Assembly: GCA_027625915.1 (NCBI GenBank)
Contig: JANTQA010000032.1
Coordinates: 2,294,001 to 2,358,000 of the forward strand
Origin: Anaeramoeba flamelloides
Taxonomy: Eukaryota > Metamonada > Anaeramoebidae
Length of the DNA stretch: 64,000 bases
Direction of reading: 5' to 3'
Every line of letters starts with the position of its first letter. Position 1 is the first letter of the stretch. The translations under genes and the position numbers were made by a program. Below are positions 39,359 through 52,015 of the stretch, in pieces. A model generated the notes under the pieces. The model did not search any database. It was given only the letters and a program-made list of their open reading frames with translations, and was not told the origin of the DNA.

Positions 39359-39526
39359 ACAAAAATAATTTTATTTTTTTTCAAAAAACCAGGATAAAGT
39401 ATACTGAATAATTTTCATCAGTAAAAACCAAAGACAAAAACAAATGATATTAACGTTTATTTAATTCCAACAATAATAACATAAAACAGAAATTCATAGA
39501 AACATAATTTTTTTTTTTGTTTTTTT

Positions 39527-39877
39527 TTATTTGAAATCTCCTCATTCACCATCAATCTTTTCTTTCATTTTGAAATCAAAAATTGCTCGCTGGATCTTGA
39601 AAGACAAATTCCTATTTTCCTTTTCTCACTCTTTTGTTTTTTCTTGTCACTTCAAAGATCTTTGTAATCTCTTGTATTTGTATGTTTTTTGTCTTTGTTT
39701 GATCAAACTGGTCTCCTTCAAAGTATTGATCGCTTCATTCAAATACTGGACTTTTTCTTCATTGTCAAATAAGGACTCCTTCATAATTTTTAATTCTTGT
39801 TTCCTCCTTTCTTTTTCATTTTTTTTTCTCAAAACAATTATTAGGTCTTTTTTTTGTAAACTAATTTCCTTCGACAA
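39527..39877 (-). pseudogene. Broken coiled-coil reading frame
   Basis: On minus, tail-to-tail with uS17, a 76-codon open frame from 39877 (TTG; no ATG) reads SKEISLQKKDLIIVLRKKNE and continues Glu/Lys/Leu-rich as a likely coiled coil. It stops at TGA (39647-39649). The same frame then continues protein-like past that TGA and a second TGA (NRNLSFKIQRAIFDFKMKEK), through a third TGA, to a TAA at 39527. CGA-to-TGA changes would explain this. A stop lies just upstream of the first codon. It is probably the end of a dead gene; a real gene with an unseen intron is less likely. No family was recognised. Confidence 0.4.
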
Positions 39878-41413
39878 ATTTTAATTTTGTAAAACTTATT
39901 GTGGTTTCGAAGATTCTGTTAAAATATTATTGGTCAAATGGAAGAAAGATATTTTTGACTATTTGCTATTACTTTCAAATTTGTTAAAATTTAATGGTTC
40001 ATTTGAAACTTTTTTCGTTTTCAACTCATAAGAAATTATTGAGAAAAAAACTAATTGTCTTATCTTTAAAGGTAAGACTGTAAAATTGAATTCTTTTGAA
40101 ATAATAAAAAGTAAAATAAAAGTTCAAATTAAAGAAATTATTTCCATTAAGATAAACTAAAAATACAGTAGTAGGTTTGGCGTTGATTCTATCATTGTCA
40201 AAAACTTTATTGTTATCTCTGAAAATTATAAACGAGTATCATTCAAATATAAATTCATTATTTTTCTTCAAAAATGTAACAACTTTTGGATATTCAGTTC
40301 ATTTCCTCAAGTTATTAAATTTAATTTAGAAAAGTTTAATTTTTTCTATAAAGATCAATATGTGTTCAATTAGAAAAATCTACACTTTTCATTTCTAATC
40401 ATTTTTTAAAAAATTTCGAATTTCTTCTACTAATATTTCATTAAATGTTAGGCAATTCGAAATAAAAATTATCTTTTATTAACTGGGAAATCATTGGAGG
40501 TCTGGATGGGTGCAAAATCAACTTTTCCTTTTTTATGAATATTCTTCAATCTATTTTAATGAATAATTGTTTTTTATTATATATTTTTATAGAAAAGAGT
40601 TAATTGTTTAATCATTATTTAAAAAAATTGAATTATTATTATTATTATTGTAACACTAAAAATATCCTAATAGCTTTTGAAATAAAATTTTTAATTAAAA
40701 TTATTATGAAATTATTCTAAGATATAAAATTGATAAAAAATTATCTTAGAAAGAACATTTTATAATTAAAAATTGTATAGGTACCCACAATAAAAAAATA
40801 ACTTGATAAAAAAATTTTTAACTTTTGAAAATTTTATTGTTTTACAAAAGAAAACTTATCAAAAAATTATAGTAATAATATTTTTTTTTTTTATAAAGTT
40901 TGTTTATATATCAAAATTTTCTTATTTTTAATGTTTAAAACACATCATACTTTACTGTAATTTTTTGGAGTTTTACACTACAACGTTGTCTACAATACTA
41001 TAATAAATAATTTAATTTTTATAAAATATATTTTGGCATCATATAGAAAATTTGTTTTATGTATTGATTACCATTCAATAACAATATATTTTTGATTCTA
41101 AATAATTTAGATTTTCAAAATAATTATTAAATAAAGAAAAAATAATAATTTTTTTTCATTGTAAAATTCCTGAATTTTTTCAACAGATAATTTTTTAATT
41201 TAATTGTATTTGTCCAACAGTTCTCGTCAAGATTAATATTTGATTTTTTTTTTTTAATTTTTAATTATTTTTTGGTTTTTGACTTTTTAAAATCTAGACA
41301 TAAAATTAACATTATATCAGAATAAGAGACGATAAATAAAAAAATAATATTTCAAGACATGTATGAATTTATCTTGACAAATTAAATGTTTACCAAAAAA
41401 AAAAATAATATAT

Positions 41414-41444
<31 letters not shown>

Positions 41445-41929
41445 TCTTGGTTTCGAAGATTATTTAAATATCTTTGAATAATATTCAAAAAGTATTTTAT
41501 TTTTTTTGAAAAAAAATTAGGGTTAATAACTTTATCTAAACACCATTTCAAAAATCTGACTCACCTGAAATAATAAATTGAAAAAAAAATTATTATCAAG
41601 TATTCAACAACAATTAATAATTAAATCTGATATGTGATACACTTTTAAGATTATTCTAAATATTTTAAAAATCTGATATTTTATAAATCAAAAAAAAAAT
41701 AAAACTAAAAACTAAAAAAAGGGTATCATAATTATTGGAATGAACATTAAAGATTTATTATTACTAAAATTTCACCAAAAAAAAGTTAACAAGAATATAT
41801 TTTACGAATAATAAAAATCATTTTAAATGGTATTACATCGTATCAATTTTCTTAGTGATTTTTTCTCTTTTCGAAGATCCTTTGTTTTTCACGTGATCTT
41901 TTGAAAAAAAAAAAAGAAAAATTATCAAA

Positions 41930-42092
41930 AAAAAATAAAAAAAAAAAAAGAAAAAAAGAATGGATGAAAGAAAAAGATTAAAAAATAGATAAACAAAAAG
42001 AAAAGAAATCAAAAAAAAAAAAAAGAAAAAAAAAGAAAAACAAAAGAAAAACAAAAGAAAAACAAAAGAAAAACAAAAGAAAAAAAAAATTA
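41930..42092. repeat. A-rich AAAACAAAAG tandem repeat
   Basis: Several copies of AAAAACAAAAG (best at 42037-42092) follow a purine run. The apparent Phe-rich frames on minus (41833-42223) come from this repeat and are not genes. Confidence 0.9.
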
Positions 42093-43394
42093 GACAAGTA
42101 AAACGAATTTTTGCCAAATTGGAAAAAATGATTCTGATCCAAAAAATTGAAAAATATTTTTTTGAGAAGAATACTCAAATAAACCCTCAAATAGACTTCT
42201 ATTAACATAATAAAGTAAGTCAAAATTTTTGAAATCTAGTTTATTAAAAAAATTTTTGTTTTATTTAATCTTAATACAATTTATGAAAATTATTTTACTT
42301 TTTTTTTTTTTTTTACAATTATTTTTCAATGGACAAATTGATGTTTCAGAAAATCATTCATATTAAACTTTTAATCCTAACCTAAAGAAATGGATTTCAT
42401 TTTTCTCTTGTTTTGGTATTTCATAAACTTTTGTCTAAAAAAAAAAAATATTTCTTATTAATATATTTTTTTATTTCTTGATTTATCCATTCAAAAAAAT
42501 AAAAACAGTGTTTGATTTTTATTATTAATTAATCAATAACTTGTGTTTTGAATTAAAATTATTGTAACAAAATTTCTTATTTCAAAAATTAAAAAAAAAT
42601 AATAATCTTTATAAAAAATTGTAAAAATGAATAATCAATATTTTTAATTAAGATTTAAAAAAAAAAAAAAAAAAAACATAACAACTTTATCTTTGAACTA
42701 TTTTGAATTTTTATTATAATTTAAATCTGGATTGAAGACAGATTAGAAAATAAATTATTGGTAAATCAATATCATCATAAATCTATTATTTTAAATTTGA
42801 TGAAAATGATAAAAATTAGGGTGCCACGTGATATATAACTGTTTCAAGTCTACCAATAAAGTTTCAGACATTGAAATTGACTTTTTTGTATCTATAAAAT
42901 CCAAAAAAAAAAAAAAAAAGATCTATTTTTGAAATCGCAGAATTTTACAGTTTGGTATAGTTTTTTATTTAAAAAATTTCTTCGGTGATAAAAAGAAAAA
43001 AAAAGTATATTGTTCATGAAACAAATTCAAAAATCCATAAGCAAGATTCAAAAGATTGGAGATATGATTTAATAATAATTTTGAAATGGTCCTGTATTTT
43101 TTGATATTTAGATATTTAGAAATTTAGGATCCATAAAAAATTTGAAATTTTTTTTTTGTTAATTATTGAGTATTCATAAGATAAGTATTATAAATTCAAA
43201 ATTTTAATTTTAATATATTATCTAGTAAAAAAAATAGTAAATTATACATTTACACGGTTTTTGATAGGATATTATTTGATTATAAAATCCAGATAGAAAG
43301 AAAACTATGATATAGAAAAGGCAATTTATGTAGATCGTGAGTGCCATGCTAGTCTTGGAAGGGATATAAATAAACTTTTTTTCACTTCTCGTCC

Positions 43395-43925
43395 CAACAT
43401 TTTTTTTCTATTATCAATTTTTTTTTATAAATGGTATTTGAAGATTAAATGAGAAATAAGAAGAATAATAAACATCAAAGAATTGTTGATATATATTTGC
43501 TGAAATAAAACCATTAAATCAATCAATTTTCTGAAAAATTGAATACTAAAATTACTAGTACGCATTGAGAAATATAACAATTTTGATTATTATTTCCAAT
43601 TGAAGATCAAATAAAAATTCTAATGGAAATAAAAGATAATTTCTTTACATCCAATTTTAACTTATCCAGTAACATTTAAATAACATATTTTTAACCCGTA
43701 ACTTTCGATCTTGCAATAATTTTTATATTGTAACTGAATTCAGTTATTAAAAAAAAAAAAAAAAATTTTTAAAAAAAGTAAAATGTGCAAAAATGTGAAA
43801 AAATAATTTGAATTTTGTAATTTCTGAAATTAGATTTTTCTTCTAATATCTATTTAGATCCTTTAAACATATGTAATTCGTTGATTACAAAATAGCATAT
43901 TTGACTGGAAAATCATTTTTAAAGA
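43395..43925 (+). repeat. Dispersed repeat family D, copy 2
   Basis: This is the intergenic copy of the repeat found in BEACH intron 2 (14665-15190), in the same orientation. The two are only moderately similar, with many small insertions and deletions. Confidence 0.7.
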
Positions 43926-45453
43926 AATGTGGTAGGTACTAATTTTATAGAAACCATACCATGTATAATCATTGGATGTAATTAAGGATATGAGGATCTG
44001 AAATTGACAGATCAAAAAAATCTATTATTTTGATAATAAGTGATTTTTATACAGATAATTTATATTTTTTTTTTTTATTCTTTTCTAATTTCTCTTTAAT
44101 TAATATTATCTAATCATTGGAGAGTGGGAAAAAAATATCTTATATTGGGTGGAATTTCAAATTATTTTGGTTCTTCAGGGATTGTAAACCTGATGTGTTT
44201 GTGATTAATAGTAGTATTTAATTAGAGCAAAAATACCGAATGTGAAAGCGCAATTAATATAAAAATATTAATTAAACAAAGGATATAAAAAGACTTTAAA
44301 CTATTAAATTCGTGGGTGTATTATTAATGGATTAGTAAGTGGTTTTTTTGAGTAGAAACAAAAGCAATAAAAAAGTACAATAAATATCATTTGATGACCA
44401 AAAAAACTTATTTTGATCTGTTATTAAACGATAGTAATAGTTTTATTAACTTCAATGATTAGTTTTTTTTATTGTTGGGTAGTAATTTATTTGTTGTACC
44501 TTACCTTGCAAATCTTTATTATAAAATATACAAGATGGTCCAAAAGAAAAGAAAACTTGAATATTATTTAAAGTCAAGTTTTTGAAATAATTGTAATCTC
44601 TATAAATTTATTTACTATTTTAGAGATTGAAAATCAATATACCAACCTGGGCTATTTTGGTAATACTTTAATTAAACGAATTTTGATTAAAAATTTTTTT
44701 TTGATTTTATAAGATAAAATACTAATAGAATCTGAAAGAAAAAAAAAATACCAGATCTATTAGCTCTTCAAAATATTAATTAAAGGGGTTTATTGCTAAA
44801 AATAATTCAATTCATCAATTCAAAAAAGATCCAATAATATAAATTCTTCGATATCTGAAATAAATTCATTTTTATATATTAAGTTAATTTCATCTCGGTA
44901 GAATACTTTTTGAGTATTTTATTTAACAAAAATTCAATTTTTAAATTTATTTGTAAAATTAAAAACTTTTTAAAAATCAAAAAGTAATTTTTGACAATTA
45001 ATAAAAATCCGAAGAAAATAAATTTTCAAAGAGAGACAATAACAGTAATCTCTAAAACTAAGAATTAATGAAAGTTATAACAAGACCTATAACAACACAC
45101 CTCTTTAAATATTGATTTAGTTTTGGAATATTTCAAATACAAGAGGAATTATTACCGAATGAAGAAACACTATAAATTGAAAATCCTGAATAACATTTTG
45201 AGGTTAATATAAACTTTGAACTTTGAAAAAAAGTCTTTATTTTACTGATCAACCCTTTAAAGAAAAGAAACTCACCTTAAAATTCGATTCTTCACAAAAA
45301 TAACAAATTATTTTCAGACTGTGCAATTAGAAATACAAAATTTTCATCTATTTAGATTCATTTTCTTCAAACTTTTCCTACTCAATTTTTTATATTGTTT
45401 TTAAGAATAAACAGATCTTTTGACTGTTTCTAAGCAAGATAATAAATAAAAAA

Positions 45454-48400
45454 ATGAATTTTACACTTTCTAGTGATGAAATGGATACACAAGAACCCCT
45501 GAGTTCGATGTTTTCGAATAAAAAAACAAACACTCCAACACAAAAAAAAAAAAAGCCCACAACCAAAAAAACAGAAAGGCCAACTTTAACAAAGGCACCA
45601 AAAAAGAACTTGTCAGCACAGCCACAGTCTTTATTTAATTCTGGTATTGTTTGTTTTATTCTTAATAAACAAAAAAAATATACTCGAATTGGAGCCTTGG
45701 GTATAACAATTATGGGTACTTCTTCAACAAGACAATATTCAATCCTTATTTACAAAGACAGCAAGACATACTTTTCACAAGCAACTATAAACAACAATTT
45801 TCGTTTTGTAGTACGAGATCTTTAATTTTCTCTCTTTAATCTTTTTTTTTTTTTTTTTTACTTCCAAATGATAAAACAAAAAGAAAAACAAAAACAAAAA
45901 AAAAACAAAAAGAAAAAGAAAAACAAAAACAAAAGCCTATTTCTTGGGATGAAAATTTTCTTTTTTTTTCTTTTCAGAGTTATTAAAATCAATTGTTCGC
46001 ATCCAATTCTCCATTTGCTGAAGTTAGCCAAAAAAAAAAAAAAAAAACACAATTTTTTAAAGTTCTTGACACAAAGTGTCCTGAATTTATCGGAAACTGA
46101 TACATACAATTTTTCCAGCAAACCATTAAAAAGGTTCAATATCTTTGGAATTCACAGCTCTTTTGAAACAACTTTTGATAATAGTCATATAAACGAAAGA
46201 AATTTTAATTTTTTACTTTTGGATTTTGAAAAAAAAAAGAAGAAAACAGAAAATAAGAAAAAAAGAAAAAAGAAAAAAAATTCTTTTTTTTTCTCCCTAT
46301 TTAATTTTCCATATCTCTCTTCCGTTTTCCACTCTTTTCTAAATAATTTCACAAAAGATTCAAAACAAAGTATTTTTTGCATATTATGATGATCGAAAGC
46401 AATATTTGTCGATTCAATTCCCTAACGAAACAACATTAGACACTTTTCTTTCTCAATTAGGGTTAGTAAAAATAATCCAACGTTCCAAATCATTAGATCA
46501 AAGCAATGTGCTTTCTACTAACATTACAAATGGGAAGGGCGAAGCTGCAAAATTAGGAGATGAAATTGAAATTAAATATCAAGGATGGTTATTAGATTCT
46601 CACTTAATGTATAAATTGGGTAAGAGCATTGACACTAACGTTTCCCAGGAAAAAGGATTACAATTTGAAATAGGAACGGAAAAAGTAATCAAAGGCTGGT
46701 CAAATGGGGCCATTGGGATGACTGAATTTTCAAAAAGGGTTGTTGTCATTCCTCCAACACTTGGCTATGGTAACACCGGAAGAAAGCCAATAATACCACC
46801 AAATTCATTTCTTATTTATCTATTATATATTCAAAAAATTAATAAGCGTGCATCAAAAGAAACTCCCAAGGAAAATGAAAAGGAAGAGGAAAAAGAAAAA
46901 GAAGAAACAATTGAAAAAAAAGAAACAGAAAAAGTTCAGGTCAAAGATCAAGAAAAGGAAAAAGAGGAGAAGGAAGAAAAAGAAAAGAAAAAGGAAAAGG
47001 ATACTGAAATTTTAAGCAAAGAAATTCTGAATATAAAAAGGAAAATTTCAAGGAAAAAGGAAAAAAAAAAGAAACTTGAAAAAGAAAAAAAAACAAAAAA
47101 AAAAGGAAGAAAAAAAAAACATAAAAAAAAAAAAAACTATTCCTCTGGTGAATCATCAGAATCAAGCGAGACATCTGATACATCTGAATCAAGTGAATCA
47201 AGTGAATCAAGTGAATCTTCCAGTGAGTCAAGTGAGTCTTCCAGTGAATCTGGATCATATTCTGATTCAAAATCAAAAAGAAGAAAAAGGAAAAAAAAAA
47301 AAAAAAAACATAGGAACAGATCGAAAAGAAAAAAAAAAGGTAAAAAAAAATCAAAGCAAAATAAAAAAAGCCAAAAATCAACCGAAGATGAAGATTATGG
47401 AAACAATTATCCAACTAATATTAAAAAAACTAATCACAAAAATCAGCTTAACGAAAAGGAAATTAAATATCTAATCAGCCAATCCCAAGAATATGAATCA
47501 ATTATTAAACAGTTGGTCACCGAGGTGCATAACAATATTAATAACATTGTAACCGAGATCCAAACTCTATCTGGAGAAATGTTAGGAGATTCTGAGCAGG
47601 GCCCAGTGTTTTTAAGAAGCGTCCGCGATTTAGTAAAAAATAATGAGAAATTAAAAAAAAAAAATCAAAGTAACAACGAAAAAATTACAAATCTAGAAAA
47701 TAAGAATAGGCAATTACAAAAAATCATTCAAGATATTGAGCAGGGATCGAGCAGTCAAAAAAAATTAAAAAAAAAAATAAAGCAAAATGAAGAAAAATTA
47801 AAAATAAAAAAAAAGAAAAAAAAGGACTTAGAAAATCAATATCAAGAAACATTAAAGTTTTTAACTCAATTCGATAGCAGCTTTAAGGAATTAAAAACCA
47901 AAAATAAAAAGGCTTTGAAGGAAGAAAAAAAAAAATTGAAATCTTTAGAAAAAATTCATCAGCAATTAAAAATGCAAAAAATTGATTCTAATGAAAATTT
48001 AAAGTTACAATTAGAAAATAAATTTAAGGAGGGTTTGACATTGGGTAAAAAGGAAACGCAAGATGAATTTGATGAAAATATAAAAAATATTATAAACGAG
48101 CATTATCTGAAGGGAAAGGGGGAAGGGGAATCAAAATATCTTTTAGAAAATACGCCAAATTTAGATATTGAGGACGAGGAGAACGGTGAGGATCAAAATA
48201 AGAAAGATAATGATGATCAAAAATCTGAAGAAGAAAATAACGAAGGGATTGGGATCGATCAAGAGGAAATCGATAAGCGAATTGAAAACAAATTTTTGGA
48301 AGGTAAAAAGCTTGGTATACAGCAGGCAAATGAATCGCTTCCAAAGCAAAGCGATGAATTGTTGCAAAAAAAATTCCAAGAAGGCTATGATAGTGTACCT

Positions 48401-49065
48401 AAAAATTCAAATTCATCACCAAATAATGAAATGGAAAAAGATAATGATAATAATGATGATGATAAAGAAAAGAAGAAAAAAATGGAAAAAGAAAAGGAAA
48501 AGGAAAAGGAAAGGGAAATTTTAAGCAAAGAAATTCTGAATCTTGAAAAGGAATTTGAAGATCTTTCGAAACAAGCAAAAGAAATGGAAAAACAAATTCA
48601 AATGCAAGAAAAAGAAAATACAATTTCCAAAATTCGACAAGTGATGAAAATAATGTTTAATACAATGAAAAGGGGGATACAGACAGAAAATGAATATAGT
48701 GGCCAGCAACTGCTCAATATAATAGGTAAAGTTATTAAACAGAAGGGTAATGATGCATTTAACGAAATACAAGAAGAGATTTCAAATTTAGATAATGATG
48801 ATGGTTCTTCATCGGGTTCTGGTACTGGATCTGAGTCTGGCTCTGGCTCTGGCTCTGGATCTGAGTCTGGTTCTGGGTCTGGCTCTGGTTCTGGCTCTGG
48901 GTCTGAGTCTGGGTCTGATTCTGGGTCTGATTCTGATCCCAAATTAAAAACTGAAAATAATAATAATACCCAAAAATCTAAACCAAGTTCTGAATCAGAA
49001 CCAAAGTTAAAAGAAAGTGAAGTTCAAAAAGCTGGCTCTAGTTCTGGCTCTAGTTCTGGCTCTGA

Positions 49066-49100
<35 letters not shown>

Positions 49101-49255
49101 ATTCTGACTCTGATTCTGATTCTGATTCTGATTCTAAAACAATAAAGAAAGGAAATGAAAACGGATCTACAAATGTACAAGAAAATAAAAGCAGTGGTGA
49201 TAGTGACAATGGTAGTAGTGATGGTGGTGATGATAACAGTGAAGAAAGTGATTAA
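45454..49255 (+). CDS. FKBP15/WAFL-like protein (WH1 + FKBP + coiled coil)
   Basis: In animals FKBP15/WAFL links actin and early endosomes. Exons are 45454-45810 and 46358-49255 (TAA), 1084 codons; the 547-bp intron (GTACGA..AAAG) is placed so that FRFV joins IQNKVFFAYYDDRKQYLSI, matching the WH1 end of FKBP15. Residues about 55-145 are WH1-like (GALGITIMGTSSTRQYSILI). An FKBP domain at about 183-285 shows EIKYQGWLLD, EKVIKGWSNGAIGM and VVVIPPTLGYGN. The active-site Phe-Asp pair of FKBP12 is missing, so isomerase activity is doubtful. A Lys/Glu-rich linker with an SES-repeat island (about 381-424), long coiled coils and two Ser-Gly/Ser-Asp repeat tails (about 934-980 and 1012-1045) follow. 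A 27-base in-frame sequence (EILSKEILN) occurs at about 47007 and again at about 48517. Confidence 0.9.
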
Positions 49256-49544
49256 AGCCATGATATTCACAAAGACGAAAATTAAAACAAATATTTCCAA
49301 ATACAATATAATTCATAAAAAAATTTTTTATAGTATAAATACAAAGTATAATACTATAATCCTTATTATCTAATTTTAATAATTAAATATCTATCCCAAA
49401 GTAAAATAAAAAAATAAATTAATAATCGCCAATATATATTATCTTTTATATCTTCTTAGTAATTTGATTTAATAATATCTTATTTTAAATTAATAAAGAA
49501 AAAATAAATAAATATATTTTTCCATAAAAATTTTATATATTAAA

Positions 49545-49690
49545 GGTTTTGATGAGAACATATATTATCACAATATTAACAATTAAACCGCAATAGTATT
49601 AAAAAAATCGCGATTAGTCCTACTTTATCTCGAAAAATCATAAAATCACGATAAAATAAAAAATGACGATGAAAATGACAAATTATTTTT
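49545..49690 (+). repeat. Dispersed repeat family G, copy 1
   Basis: Shares AACATATATTATCA.GATATT-like sequence, an ATCGCGATTAGT/ATCGCGGTTAGT block, ACTTTATC.CGAAAA and a TTTTTTTTAAA.T.AC.TTAA right end with 62050-62205, in the same orientation. The repeat is unusually rich in palindromic CG-containing octamers for this genome. Confidence 0.7.
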
Positions 49691-49702
49691 TTTAAAATCA
49701 CT

Positions 49703-50250
49703 TTAAAAAAAATATCTTGAATTTTACAAAGCCTTGAGACTTTTACAACACTTTTTCCCCTTTAATAATTGTAGAAAGTTTTTGAGTGTTGTGAATTGTC
49801 TTCAAGTGTTTGAAAGTTTTGAAAGACAGAAAACTTTTATAAAAGGAATGAGTTTGTTTGTTGTTGTGGAAAAAATTTTTTTTTCATTTTTTTTTAATAA
49901 ATTATAAAATCTCAAACAAATTTTATGATCATACCAATAATAATCTATTTCAACAATATACTTGTATATAAAATAGAAGAGTTTTTTTAAAAGGGGGTTG
50001 GTTACCTTCACAAGTTTAAATAACCAAAAAGAATAGAGAGTAATTTTCCTTCTTATTTGTGATCGATCAAACAAAAACCTCGATTTCTATTTGTTTTTTC
50101 TGTCAAATACAAAGATACTTTAAGAAGAAGACTACAATTGTATAAAAAAAATCTTAATAATTGGTGATCATCTAGCTAGGATATTGTGAAATCTTTTGAA
50201 AAGTTATCCGGCTCCTTTCTGCTTTCATCGAATATTGTAAATATTTTAGC
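49703..50250 (+). repeat. Dispersed repeat family F, copy 1
   Basis: About 550 bp match 63434-64000 with good conservation throughout (CTTGAATTTTACAA, TGTTTGAAAGTTTTGAAAGA, ATTTTATGATCA, GGTGATCGATCAAACAA-type and TTTGAAAAGTTATCCG blocks). The second copy runs off the window, so the true length is unknown. Protein-level similarity is kept in two places (VVNCLQVFESFERQKT near 49785, and SFEKLSGSF against TFEKLSDSF near 50195), so it may be a duplicated gene segment and not a transposon. Confidence 0.8.
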
Positions 50251-50362
50251 CCAAGAACAAATTCTTTACAGAAATGGTGAAGGATGGGTTGTTTTAGAAG
50301 CTAATTATTTAACACAATTTACAACACCGGTTTTGATTGAGAAATTATTTATTTATCTGTAG
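50180..50362 (+). pseudogene. Possible 3' exon of an unrecognised gene
   Basis: After a CTAG acceptor-like site, 60 codons run open to TAG, reading DIVKSFEKLSGSFLLSSNIV then ILYRNGEGWVVLEANYLTQF. The residue mix is ordinary and not AT-biased noise. The other copy of repeat F (near 63930) encodes DVEKTFEKLSDSF followed by an in-frame stop, so that copy at least looks dead. No upstream exon or family was identified. Confidence 0.3.
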
Positions 50363-50521
50363 TTCTTATTGTTGTTGATCTAAAAAGTTCGATAGGTTTG
50401 GCAACCAAACAAAATGAAAACACAATAAAACTCTTTGATATGATCCTTGATTGAATCAAATATCTTTTTTTTTGTTTTTTTCAAAGAATAAATTTTTTTC
50501 AGATAAATTCTATACAAAGCT

Positions 50522-50885
50522 ACCATGAATTTTTTTCAATATCAAATTTTGATGTTGATATAGATTTTTAAAAGGTTGAATATGAGAATATGAAAGCGCA
50601 TATTGAAAAAAAATTTCATAAATGAGTTAATAATGAAGAATTTTTTCTGATTTTCGAAAAATAAATTTCCAAAGCACAAAATCGCTCTAAACATGAAAAT
50701 CATCCAGAAACGACATAAAATTCACGTCTAAAAAAAAATGTATTTTATTTGATCACATCAGAATTTTATTTTTCATTTGAACTTCTTTCTGAAAAAATAT
50801 TATCAATATGGGCTTATTATTCTCATATTTAACTTTTTAAAAATCTATATCAACATTAAAATTTGATATTGAAAAAATTCCACAG
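50522..50885. repeat. Foldback repeat family H
   Basis: Arms of about 68 bp, 50522-50589 and 50819-50885, are inverted copies with few mismatches (TTTTTTCAATATCAAATTTT; GTTGATATAGATTTTTAAAA). Weaker similarity extends about 15 bp outward on each side. The 230-bp centre is AT-rich and non-coding. It is probably a foldback or MITE-like element; no target duplication was settled. Confidence 0.75.
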
Positions 50886-51654
50886 TATACTTGGAACAGT
50901 AATAATCGATTTTTTTAATGAATTTTAAACAAAAAAAAAAAAATTGCTCAATTAGCGCAAAACACCTCAACTGTGATATCACAATAACTTTTTAATCGCA
51001 ATATTTCACATTTATCAAAATTTTTTAATAAATATCACGTTTTTATAGAATATCGTGATTTGTTATATTATCGTGAGAATACTGAATATCACGATTTTCT
51101 AAAAGATCACGATTTTCAGGAAATTATCACCATTTTTGCAAAGTTGTCATGAATTAGGCATGTTATTATCATAGCCTCTATTATTCAGTATATAATTTTA
51201 CAATATAAAAATTTTTATAACTTTTTTTTAAAATTGTCTGTTTTTCCAACTTAGTAAAAAGATGTTTATATAAAAAATATTATATTTTGAGTAATAGTTC
51301 AATTTTAATACTACTTCACAAAATAACTATCAATACAAAAATAATTACAAATTTTTAAATTGTATAATAATTATTTTTAATAATACAAAAAATCTAAATT
51401 AAATAAATATCATCATGACATGTAATAGTATTATGGATTTATATTTTATTATAGAAAAAATTCTTTTTTGATCCAAAATAAAAAGCTTATTGTACATTTT
51501 TCTTCATAAAATTTTGATTAATTTTCATTTTAACATTTCTGAAAAAAATGATGTTTATTTGTAGAAATTTCATTTTTTATTTTTTTTTTTTTGTTATAAT
51601 TTCCTTTTTTTTTACGTGAATAATCTGTTTCGTTAGATCTGGTAATTTTTTCGA

Positions 51655-52015
51655 CGGTTGATAGAAGGTTAGTGTTGAGTTTGTTAAATAGAAAAATCAT
51701 ATGTAATTAGTTGATGGTATTTGATCATTTGATCGATAAACAATTATTGGTGAATTTTCAACAAATATACCAATACATTTTTTATTCTGCTTGTTTCATT
51801 AATTCGGACACCACTGATTTTTATTTTTTCCTTTTATTTTTTTGTTTTTTTTTTTTTTTGGAGAAAAATGATTACTGATAAAAACATTAATACTTGATAA
51901 CTCGAATGGGGTTTTATATTGTGTTGGGAAAATACAGTAAATTGGGTGTTTTTTTTTGCCTATTTTTGATTTTAGGTATATCAGGATTTTTGGAATGGGT
52001 CTGGGATACATTCTT
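51655..52015 (+). repeat. Dispersed repeat family C, copy 2
   Basis: Matches 3155-3512 read on minus over about 350 bp, including GTTAGTGTTGAGTTTG, TTTGCCTATTTTTGATTTTA and AAAAACATTAATACT. A frame starting at 51721 reads MVFDHLIDKQLLVNFQQIYQ and continues YIFYSACF, close to the frame in copy 1. Confidence 0.75.

Larger units (their letters stand above)
39878..45453. other. 5.6-kb stretch without a recognisable gene
   Basis: The stretch contains an AT microsatellite (41419-41444), an A-rich AAAAGAAAAAC tandem array (about 41930-42092), an A-run near 42658-42677 and a family D repeat (43395-43925). A protein-like trace on plus near 40065-40145 faintly recalls ubiquitin but is too weak to call. 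Nothing else was recognised. Confidence 0.6.

Noticed and set aside
40030-40560. Plus-strand traces (LIFKGKTVKLNSF, IIKSKIKVQIKEI, later LLLTGKSLEVW) that resemble pieces of ubiquitin
   Set aside because: The pieces are Lys/Ile-rich, are separated by 300 unexplained bases, and could each align by chance in AT-rich DNA.
45868-46389. 173-codon plus-strand frame inside the FKBP15-like intron
   Set aside because: Its ends are Lys and Phe homopolymers from A and T runs. The WH1 domain joins correctly across 45811-46357, and this frame has no family features.
46941-47414. Several minus- and plus-strand frames within 46941-49306
   Set aside because: They are shadows of the Lys/Glu and Ser/Gly repeats of the FKBP15-like exon.
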